From contig JBKPDC010000207.1 of NCBI GenBank assembly GCA_046727715.1, positions 1 to 8,660 of the forward strand: 8,660 bases of DNA. The letters are read 5' to 3'. The notes below the pieces were generated by a model. The model was not told the origin of the DNA. It worked only from the letters and a program-made list of their open reading frames with translations, and ran no database searches. This document shows positions 1 to 5,409 of the stretch, piece by piece. Position 1 is the first letter of the stretch; every line of letters starts with the position of its first letter. Source of the DNA: CAVQLX01 sp046727715 (GTDB taxonomy: Bacteria; Desulfobacterota; Binatia; DP-6). A program made the translations under genes and the position numbers.

Positions 1-170
1 TAGCGCGGGGGCTCGGTCTCGAGCTTCACGAGGAGGGCCGCATTGCGACGGCCTTCGGACGCGAGGGCAAGCGCCCGCACCTTGGTCATGCGACTGAGCG
101 AGCTCTCGGCCATGGCGAGCACGGTGCCGACCAGCATCAGCAGGGCCACCACCCAGATGAGGGCAGTCAT
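1..170 (-). CDS. CNNM/DUF21-domain (HlyC/CorC-type) membrane protein, N-terminal fragment
   Basis: Reading leftwards from an ATG at 170-168, 56 codons stay open to the window edge, so the 3' part of the gene is missing. The first 20 residues are a hydrophobic membrane segment (MTALIWVVALLMLVGTVLAM). They are followed by AESSLSRMTKVRALALASEG, then RRNAALLVKLETEPPR and the first two bases of a Tyr codon. An Ala-Glu-x-x-Leu-Ser/Thr helix end followed by an Arg/Lys-rich 'RALALASEGRRNAALL' stretch is the hallmark of the first helix and loop of CNNM (DUF21) domains. In this family that domain is normally followed by a CBS pair and a CorC_HlyC domain, and members are linked to Mg2+/Co2+ efflux. Those later domains lie outside the window. 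A GGAG at 181-178 sits 7 nt before the ATG and supports this start. The gene is divergent from the 312-761 gene. Confidence 0.78.
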   Translation of the reverse strand, partial: MTALIWVVALLMLVGTVLAMAESSLSRMTKVRALALASEGRRNAALLVKLETEPPR

Positions 171-235
171 CGCGGTGCTCCGGCGCGGCGGGTCCGAGAT
201 GGCCCGTCTCGATCGTTCATCGCGGCGCAGACCCC

Positions 236-249
236 GTCGGGACCCCGAC
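236..249. promoter_or_regulatory. Small palindrome in divergent spacer (possible operator)
   Basis: GTCGGG-AC-CCCGAC is a perfect 6+6 inverted repeat around a 2-nt centre. It lies in the 141-bp spacer between two divergent genes, downstream of the possible minus-strand promoter at 291-318. It also overlaps a short direct repeat in which GACCCCG at 230-236 recurs at 241-247, an 11-bp period. An operator role is inference; short palindromes are common in DNA this GC-rich. Confidence 0.2.
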
Positions 250-290
250 CTCTACCCTGTGGCCAGCTGCCATCGCCGTGGTGAGCCGGG

Positions 291-318
291 AGTGTAGCAC
301 GCCGGAGGGGCATGTCAG
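291..318 (-). promoter_or_regulatory. Possible sigma70-like promoter for the CNNM-domain gene
   Basis: On the minus strand CTGACA (318-313) matches the -35 consensus TTGACA at 5 of 6 bases. After a 16-nt spacer, TACACT (296-291) matches the -10 consensus TATAAT at 4 of 6. Transcription would start near 284 and give a leader of about 115 nt before the ATG at 170. The -35 box overlaps the ATG (312) of the opposite-strand gene, so the two genes could interfere. This is a consensus match only. Confidence 0.33.
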
Positions 319-761
319 GAGCGCCGCGGTTGACCCGCTCGGGCCCGGGCGCTAGACGCTCTGGCGTGCGACGGCTCGAGCTCAAACGGGTGCGGGTCTG
401 CTCGCGGTGCGGTCGGGGGCGAGCCGAACTCGAGGGCGCCGAGGGCGCCGGCATCGAGGTGGTGCTCGACGCACCCCGGGCGCGCGATCTGTCGGGCCAG
501 CAAGACGGGCTCCGTTCCCTGACGGCGTTGGTGCTGGCCCAGGCGGCGGAGACGCAGACCACGCTCGCGGAGGTGATATTCGACCGTGGGCCTGCGGGGT
601 TGCGAGCGCTGCTGTCGATCGCGCGCGGCGGTGAGAGCGACGTCGTCGCCTGCACGCCCCAGGAGGGCGTCGAGCTGGCGGTGCGCGCCGGCCTCACGAT
701 GTACGCCACCGACGACGCGCTCGCGCGCGACGGCGATGCGCCGCGCAGCACGGTCCACTGA
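312..761 (+). CDS. Small protein with CxxC motif and bifunctional-nuclease (DUF151)-like C-terminal part
   Basis: This 149-residue soluble protein has no signal peptide or membrane segment. The first 20 residues are Arg/Gly/Pro rich and may not be translated: an in-frame GTG at 366 (residue 19) just precedes the ordered part, beginning LELKRVRV. The ATG at 312 has GGAGG (304-308) only 3 nt upstream, unusually close. A single CSRC pair (Cys30, Cys33) suggests a half zinc knuckle. From about residue 85 the pattern AEVIFDRGPAGLRALLSI, an acidic turn, then TPQEGVELAVRAGLTMYATD follows the end of the bifunctional-nuclease (DUF151) fold. There a strand pair leads into 'RPSDAI.LA...GAPI.V.D'. The resemblance is by eye and distant, and the typical N-terminal 'LPIWIG' strand is not evident. 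Function is unknown; nuclease activity should not be assumed. It converges on the MFS gene with a 29-bp gap in which no convincing terminator is visible. Confidence 0.62.
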   Translation: MSGAPRLTRSGPGARRSGVRRLELKRVRVCSRCGRGRAELEGAEGAGIEVVLDAPRARDLSGQQDGLRSLTALVLAQAAETQTTLAEVIFDRGPAGLRALLSIARGGESDVVACTPQEGVELAVRAGLTMYATDDALARDGDAPRSTVH

Positions 762-790
762 GCGGCGCAGCGCGGTCGGCGCCCGGCGCG

Positions 791-2020
791 TCACCGAGCT
801 CCGTGGCCGATGCGGTAGCGTCGCAGTGCGGGGTTGGTGAGGGCGACGATCGCGAGGACCACGAGGCACCCGAGCCCGCCGCTCGCGACTGCGAAGGGCG
901 CGCTCGTGAGCGCGGCGACGAACCCCGACTCCGCCGCCCCGAGCTGGTTGGAGGCGCCGATGAAAAGCAGGTTCACCGCGCTCACCCGCCCGCGCAGGGC
1001 GTCCGGCGTGGAGAGCTGGATGGCGGTACTACGCATCACGACGCTCACCTGGTCGGCGGCGCCGACCAGCATGTAGGCCGCCACGGAGAGCGGAAACCAG
1101 CGCGACAGGCCGAACACGATCGTCGCCACACCATAGACACCCACCGCCACCAGCAGCGCAGGGCCGGTGCGCTGGATGGGCGGCCGCGTCATCAGGACAG
1201 CCGCGGTGACGAGCGCGCCCAGCTCGAGCGACGAGCTCAGCAGCCCGTACCCCCGCGGGCCGACGTGGAGGATTTCCTGTGCGTAGATCGGCAGGAGCGC
1301 GGTCGCGCCGCCGAAGACGACGGCGAACATGTCCAGCACCATGCAGCCGAAGACCACCGGCCGGCGCCGGACGAAGGCGAGGCCTTCCCGGATGGTCTGG
1401 AGGGATGGCGCCATGCGGGGGCCGTCGTGCCGGCCGCCGCGAACGAACACCAGGGCCGCCAGCGAGGCGCAGAGGAGGGCCGCGTACACCGCGTAGGCGA
1501 CGGCGATCCCCGCGGCGGCGATCACCAGCCCGGCGAGCGCCGGGCCGGTGGCGAACGCCAGCGCCTGGTTGGTGGACGCGAGCGTGACGGCGCGCGGGAA
1601 CAACTCGCGCGGCACCAGCGTGGGCAGGAGGGCCGCGCGCGCCGGGCCATCGAACGTGCTCGCGGCAGCGAGGACGAGCACGACCCCGTAGAGAGCGGCC
1701 AGGCTCAGCACGTTCAGCGCCGTCGTCACCCCGAGGACGAGGCCGCCAGCCAGGGCAACCGCCTGCGCGACGGTCATGATGCGCCGCCGGTCGTGTGCGT
1801 CGGCCAAGGCGCCCGCGAACAGCATGAGGCCGAGCGCGGGCAGGAACTGCACCACACCGATCACGCCGAGCTGGAACGCCGAGCGGGTGAGTGCGAAGAC
1901 GTGCCACGCGACGGCGGTGCGCATCAGAGTCATTGCGGTGGCTGCACAGAAGCGGCTCGCGAGGTACGCGACGAGCGTCGGCGAGAGCACGCGGGAGGTG
2001 GCGCCCGAGCGCGGTTCCAT
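791..2020 (-). CDS. MFS exporter, EntS/MFS_3-like
   Basis: This 409-residue inner-membrane protein has the length and hydrophobic pattern of a 12-helix major facilitator. The loop after the second helix carries AGALADAHDRRR (residues 69-80), the MFS motif A (G-x-L-A-D-x-x-x-R-R-R). Next comes TFDGPARAALLPTLVPRELF (about 122-141), then NQALAFATGPALAGL, strongly typical of the EntS/TMEM180 branch (MFS_3, PF05977). The central cytoplasmic linker reads SLQTIREGLAFVRRRPVVFG (206-225), also typical. EntS exports enterobactin, but other members move drugs or unrelated compounds, so the substrate is unknown. Transport is presumably driven by the proton gradient. The ATG at 2020 is the furthest upstream start, because an in-frame TAG lies at 2035-2033; no strong ribosome site precedes it. 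It lies downstream of the ABC operon on the same strand, across a 217-bp structured spacer, so it is probably transcribed separately. Confidence 0.9.
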   Translation of the reverse strand: MEPRSGATSRVLSPTLVAYLASRFCAATAMTLMRTAVAWHVFALTRSAFQLGVIGVVQFLPALGLMLFAGALADAHDRRRIMTVAQAVALAGGLVLGVTTALNVLSLAALYGVVLVLAAASTFDGPARAALLPTLVPRELFPRAVTLASTNQALAFATGPALAGLVIAAAGIAVAYAVYAALLCASLAALVFVRGGRHDGPRMAPSLQTIREGLAFVRRRPVVFGCMVLDMFAVVFGGATALLPIYAQEILHVGPRGYGLLSSSLELGALVTAAVLMTRPPIQRTGPALLVAVGVYGVATIVFGLSRWFPLSVAAYMLVGAADQVSVVMRSTAIQLSTPDALRGRVSAVNLLFIGASNQLGAAESGFVAALTSAPFAVASGGLGCLVVLAIVALTNPALRRYRIGHGAR

Positions 2021-2029
2021 GCGTGCCGT

Positions 2030-2051
2030 TGTCTAGCAGGTGTCTGGCAGG
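2030..2051. promoter_or_regulatory. 11-bp tandem repeat just upstream of the MFS gene
   Basis: Plus strand: TGTCTAGCAGG (2030-2040) is followed directly by TGTCTGGCAGG (2041-2051), identical at 10 of 11 positions. It ends 10 nt before the MFS start codon at 2020. A period of one helical turn is how dimers of OmpR/PhoB-type response regulators and some other activators sit on DNA, so a regulator site or a leader element is possible. No promoter boxes could be placed confidently near it. The repeat is seen; its role is inference. Confidence 0.35.
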
Positions 2052-2110
2052 GATCCTCGCTGGGCGCGCCCGGCGTTCCTTGACGACGTGCGCTCGCGCC
2101 ACCATTCGCG

Positions 2111-2131
2111 CGCTACCGCATGCGGGTGGCG
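2111..2131. repeat. Imperfect hairpin around a CCGCATGCGG palindrome
   Basis: CGCTACCGCA (2111-2120) pairs with TGCGGGTGGCG (2121-2131), with one G-T pair and one bulged base. The core CCGCATGCGG at 2116-2125 is a perfect palindrome. It has no T-run on either side, so it is not a standard intrinsic terminator. It lies between the MFS gene and the longer inverted repeat at 2141-2233. Confidence 0.3.
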
Positions 2132-2140
2132 GCGCGCTCT

Positions 2141-2233
2141 CTCATTCGCCTTTCGCATGCGCGAGCACAGCTCGCACAAAGTCCTCCTTCGCATCCGTGC
2201 ACGCCTCGCGATCGGTGCGAAAGGCGACATGAG
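2141..2233. repeat. 17-bp inverted repeat bounding a 93-bp intergenic unit
   Basis: The left arm CTCATTCGCCTTTCGCA (2141-2157) is complementary to TGCGAAAGGCGA-C-ATGAG (2216-2233) over all 17 bases, apart from a single extra C at 2228. The core 12 bp are an exact match. The 58-nt interior contains a second perfect hairpin, GCGAGC-ACA-GCTCGC (2161-2175). On the minus strand the structure begins 4 nt after the stop codon of the last ABC permease gene. In RNA it would be a long stem at the 3' end of that operon message. No U-run follows it, so a standard intrinsic terminator is unlikely. Alternatives are a REP/MITE-like miniature element, a transcript-stabilising 3' stem, or a binding site. No clear target-site duplication flanks it (CTCT left, CTCC right). 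Confidence 0.6.
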
Positions 2234-2237
2234 CTCC

Positions 2238-3374
2238 TCACCCCAGCCGCGGCTTGAGCCGCCATCGGATCGCGCCCAGCAGCACCCCGAAGATCGCCAG
2301 CAGCGCCAGGCACGGGATCAGCACGTCCGCGACGCCGGCGCCGCGCGACACGAGGCGCCGGAGCGCGATCTGGTACCAGCGCAGCGGGAATGCGTCGCCG
2401 AGGGCGCGCACGGCGGGGGGCATCAGCTCGTACGGGTACATGACGCCCGAGAGCACGAACGACGGCATGATGAAGAACACCGAGATGAAGACGGCCTGCG
2501 CGGAGCTGCGGGCAAGCGCCGACACGAAGACGCCGATGGCGAGCGTCGCGAGCACGAAGGGCAGCGTCACGAGCACCAGGCCGGGCCAGCTGCCGCGGGG
2601 CCAGAGACCGAAGACGAGGCCGCTCCCCAGGATCGCCAGCGCGAGGAGGATGTAGCTCACCACGACGAGGGGAAGGAGCTTGCCCAGCACGATCTCCAGG
2701 GTGGAGGTGGGGAGCGACAGCGTCTGCTCGAACGTCCCGCTCTCGCGCTCGCCCACGATGTTGAGCGCCGAGATGCTCAGGCAGAGGTTGGTCAGCAGCA
2801 TGCCGGCGAGGATGGCGAGGAAGAAGTCGCTGTCGCGGAGCGTGGGGTTGAACCAGAAGCGCTGGCGCACGTCGATGGACGCCGCGGCATCCTCGCCCGT
2901 ACGCCCGGCCGGCGCGCGCCGGGTCTCGAAGTTCGCCGCCACCTGGCTCACGTACGCCAGCAGGCGAGCGGCCGTCACCGGGTCGCTGCCGTCCACCAGC
3001 AGCTGCACCTGTGGCCGGCCGCGTTCCATGTCGCGGCGGAAGTCCTTCGGGACCACCAGCAGCGCCAGGACGTCACCCCGGCGCAGGCGGTCGCGGCCCT
3101 CGACGTAGCCGCGGACGGCAACCGGCGGGAGGAAGTAGCCGGTGGAGTGCACCGCCTCGACCAGGCGGCGCGACTCGGCGCTGCCGCTGCGGTCGAGCAC
3201 GGCCCAGGGGACGTTCGCCGGCGTGTAGGACAGGGCACCGCCGAAGAGCAGCAGCATCACGACCGGCTGGGAGACGACCGTGGCGAGAAACCCCTTGTCG
3301 TGGCGCAGCACGAGGGTCTCGCGGTACGCCACCGCCAGGATGTTGGAGATGCTGCGCCGCACGCGGGCGATCAT
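2238..3374 (-). CDS. ABC-2 type permease 2 (YbhS/YbhR-like)
   Basis: This 378-residue inner-membrane subunit has the ABC2_membrane_3 layout: a first membrane segment at about residues 30-50, a long periplasmic domain (about 52-180), then five hydrophobic segments to the C-terminus. The phrase IDVRQRFWFNPTLRDSDFF (167-185) just before the second segment is typical of YbhS/YbhR. So is GERESGTFEQTLSLP (208-222) in the cytoplasmic coupling region that contacts the ATPase. IMPSFVLSGVMYPYELMPP (302-320) precedes the last helices, as in the family. It would pair with permease 1 as a heterodimeric pore. The ATG at 3374 overlaps the previous stop (ATGA) and begins a normal family N-terminus. An open frame continues much further upstream, but that part is only a shadow of permease 1. 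No good ribosome site precedes the ATG, consistent with coupled re-initiation. Confidence 0.92.
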   Translation of the reverse strand: MIARVRRSISNILAVAYRETLVLRHDKGFLATVVSQPVVMLLLFGGALSYTPANVPWAVLDRSGSAESRRLVEAVHSTGYFLPPVAVRGYVEGRDRLRRGDVLALLVVPKDFRRDMERGRPQVQLLVDGSDPVTAARLLAYVSQVAANFETRRAPAGRTGEDAAASIDVRQRFWFNPTLRDSDFFLAILAGMLLTNLCLSISALNIVGERESGTFEQTLSLPTSTLEIVLGKLLPLVVVSYILLALAILGSGLVFGLWPRGSWPGLVLVTLPFVLATLAIGVFVSALARSSAQAVFISVFFIMPSFVLSGVMYPYELMPPAVRALGDAFPLRWYQIALRRLVSRGAGVADVLIPCLALLAIFGVLLGAIRWRLKPRLG

Positions 3375-4477
3375 GCGCGCGTCTCGAGCGTGCGGCGCGC
3401 CAGGACGAGCAGGACGAGGGCGAAGAGGCCTAGCAGGATCAGCTCCGGCAGTAACGCCATCGCTCCCTCGCCACGCAGGTAGATGCCCCGGCTCACCCGG
3501 ATGTAGTGCGTCGCGGGGAACAGCTGGGTGAGCCACTGGACCACGGTGGGCATGTTGCGCACCGGGAAGGCGAAGCCACTGAGCTGGATCAACGGGATGC
3601 TGAAGAGCACGGTCTTCTGCACCGCCTCGGCCGCGGTGTTCGAGGTGGCGGAGAAGATGAGCCCCAGCGCGAGCGACATGAGCACGTAGAGCGTCGAGAC
3701 CACGAAGAAGAAGAGGGCGCTGCCCGCCGGCCAGACGCCGAAGAGGAAACCCGCCACCAGCATCATGATGGCGACGTCGAGCGCGAACACGGCGCCCAGC
3801 GGCAGCAGCTTGCCGAGCAGGATCTCGAGCGCCGTCGCGGGCGTCACCTGGAGCTGGTCGAACGTGCCCGACAGCCGCTCGTTCACGATGGTCACCGCCG
3901 TGATGAGCGTGGTGAGGAACGAGAGCACGAAGCCGAACGTGCCCGCGACCATGAACGGCATGCCCTCGAGCCGCGGGTTCCAGAGCACCCCCGTGGCCAG
4001 CGCGACGCCTCCCGGAGACGACGGCTCCCGCACCAGCTGGGCCCCGCTGGCGGCGACGAGACCGCGCAGCGCGCCTTCCGCGTTGCCCGCCAGCACGGTC
4101 TCGGCACCGTCGTACACGACCTGCACCTCGGGGGGCGTCCGCCCCTGCCGGAGCGAGCGCGAGAAGTCGGGGGGGATGACGAGCGCTGCACCCAGAGACC
4201 CGCCGCGGAGCCTGCTGGCGATCTCCGCGCGCGTGGCAACGGGTTCGGTCACGAACCATCCCGTCGCCCCGATGTCGGCCACCAGCCGGCGGCTCTCGGG
4301 TGAGTGATCGGCGTCGAGCACGGCGAGGCGGAGGCCGTGTACCTCGGTGGAGATGACGAAGCTGAACGTGAGCAGAGCGATCAGCGGGACGCCGATGAGG
4401 ATCCCGACGGTGAAGGGGTCGCGGAACGTCGCCCGCACCTCTCGCCGGATGAGCGTCCAGAGACGTCGCCGACTCAT
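3371..4477 (-). CDS. ABC-2 type permease 1 (YbhR-like)
   Basis: A 368-residue inner-membrane protein. The N-terminus SRRRLWTLIRREVRATFRDP matches the start of YbhR-type permeases closely. A first membrane segment (about 23-43) is followed by a periplasmic domain (about 45-170) ending in GVLWNPRLEGMPFMV. Five more hydrophobic segments then run to residue 360. NERLSGTFDQLQVTP (199-213) followed by LEILLGKLLP is the conserved cytoplasmic helix of ABC-2 exporters that touches the ATPase. SGFAFPVRNMPTVVQWLTQL (300-319) and a C-terminal GIYLRG are also YbhR-like. It shares the overall plan of permease 2, and the two probably form a heterodimer. The ATG at 4477 overlaps the ATPase 2 stop by ATGA, with AGGTGG 4 nt upstream as a weak ribosome site. 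The substrate is unknown. Confidence 0.93.
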   Translation of the reverse strand: MSRRRLWTLIRREVRATFRDPFTVGILIGVPLIALLTFSFVISTEVHGLRLAVLDADHSPESRRLVADIGATGWFVTEPVATRAEIASRLRGGSLGAALVIPPDFSRSLRQGRTPPEVQVVYDGAETVLAGNAEGALRGLVAASGAQLVREPSSPGGVALATGVLWNPRLEGMPFMVAGTFGFVLSFLTTLITAVTIVNERLSGTFDQLQVTPATALEILLGKLLPLGAVFALDVAIMMLVAGFLFGVWPAGSALFFFVVSTLYVLMSLALGLIFSATSNTAAEAVQKTVLFSIPLIQLSGFAFPVRNMPTVVQWLTQLFPATHYIRVSRGIYLRGEGAMALLPELILLGLFALVLLVLARRTLETRA

Positions 4478-5409
4478 CGAGCCACCTGTGCCTGCGCGAG
4501 GGCCCGACGGAACACCTCGGTCATCGGCGTCTCGGTGATGTGGACCGCGGCGCCCGGCTCGGCGTGGCGGAGCGTGTCGAGCCGGTGGAGGACAGCGGCA
4601 TCGAGCGCGGCGACCGTGAAGCTCACCCCCGAAGGGCTCGTCGTCGCGCTGGCCGCGAGGGGGCCGAGCCCCTCCAGCACCCGCCCCTGATCCACTACGG
4701 GGGCGGCGATCGTGATGCGGTATCCGTCGGAAAATCGCCGGCGCAGCTCCTCCGGTGAGGCGTCCGCGATCAGCCGGCCGGCGTCGATGAGGGACACCCA
4801 GTCGCAGTACTCCACCTCCTCCAGGAAGTGCGTGGTCACGAACACCGTCACGCCGCGGGCCGCCTCGTCCTGGATCGCTTCCCAGAAAAGGCTGCGGCTG
4901 CGGACGTCGACCCCGGCGGTCGGCTCGTCGAGCAGCAGAAGGCGCGGTTGGTGCAGCATGCTGAGCGCGAGCCCGGCGCGCTGCCGGATGGCCGCCGGCA
5001 GGTTCTCGGGGCGTTCGCCCTCGGCGCTGGCGAGTTCGAACCGCTCGCGCAGCCCGCCCCAGCTGCGTTCGAGTGCGGCGCTCTCCAGGCCGAAGAGCCC
5101 GGCGTAGAACTCGACGTTCTCGCGCAGCGAGAGCCCCTGGTAGAGGCTCACCTTCTGCCCCATGTAGCCGATGCGGTCGCGCACGCGCCGCGGATGCCGG
5201 ATGACGTCCACGCCATCGACCTCGATCTGGCCGGCCGTCGGCCGCAGCAGGCCGATCAGCATCCGGATGGTCGTGCTCTTGCCGGAGCCGTTTCCGCCCA
5301 GGAAGGCGAAGATGGTCCCGGGCTCGACCTGGATGCTGAGGTCGTCGACCGCGGTGAAGTCGCCGAAGCGCTTCGTCAGGCCGCCCGTCCGGATGATCGG
5401 CGCGCTCAC
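4474..5409 (-). CDS. ABC ATPase 2, matching the C-terminal half of YbhF, with degenerate signature
   Basis: A 311-residue nucleotide-binding subunit. Walker A is GGNGSGKST (38-46), the Q-loop Gln is 85 (YMGQKVSLYQGLSLREN), Walker B is LLLLDE (157-162) and the H-loop His is 194 (VTTHFLEEVEYCD). The signature, normally LSGGQ, is LPAAI (137-141) followed by RQR. The second half of YbhF/RbbA-type proteins already has a variant, recalled as LPLGF-KQR; here the remaining Gly is lost too. This protein should supply the intact ATP-binding face of the productive site, completed by ATPase 1's LSGGM. About 90 C-terminal residues after the core end in a TPMTEVFRRAL motif typical of YbhF/CcmA-type ATPases. 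The start is GTG at 5409, overlapping the ATPase 1 stop (GTGA), with a strong ribosome site 5 nt upstream. Confidence 0.94.
   Translation of the reverse strand: MSAPIIRTGGLTKRFGDFTAVDDLSIQVEPGTIFAFLGGNGSGKSTTIRMLIGLLRPTAGQIEVDGVDVIRHPRRVRDRIGYMGQKVSLYQGLSLRENVEFYAGLFGLESAALERSWGGLRERFELASAEGERPENLPAAIRQRAGLALSMLHQPRLLLLDEPTAGVDVRSRSLFWEAIQDEAARGVTVFVTTHFLEEVEYCDWVSLIDAGRLIADASPEELRRRFSDGYRITIAAPVVDQGRVLEGLGPLAASATTSPSGVSFTVAALDAAVLHRLDTLRHAEPGAAVHITETPMTEVFRRALAQAQVAR

Noticed and set aside
167..751. 194-codon minus-strand frame opposite the 312-761 gene
   Set aside because: Ser/Arg/Pro/Ala-rich translation without domains; its end lies in another frame from the CNNM-domain gene.
737..769. 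Inverted repeat TGCGCCGC / GCGGCGCA spanning the stop of the plus-strand gene as a terminator
   Set aside because: Only 8 bp with a 17-nt loop, no T-run, partly coding, and easily expected by chance at this GC content.
803..2083. 426-codon plus-strand open frame opposite the MFS gene
   Set aside because: The translation is a low-complexity run of Arg, Glu, His, Gln and Gly, a GC-driven antisense shadow; the minus strand gives a clear MFS protein.
2033..2230. 65-codon minus-strand frame starting inside the inverted repeat
   Set aside because: Arg-rich translation with no family resemblance and no ribosome site; it runs through the structured spacer.
2040..3482. 480-codon plus-strand open frame opposite permease 2
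   Set aside because: Composition is Arg/Glu/His/Gln rich without domains, and it mirrors a well-supported permease.
2238..4259. 673-codon minus-strand frame suggesting a fused or extended permease
   Set aside because: The part upstream of 3374 is a shadow of permease 1; the family N-terminus begins at the ATG overlapping the previous stop.
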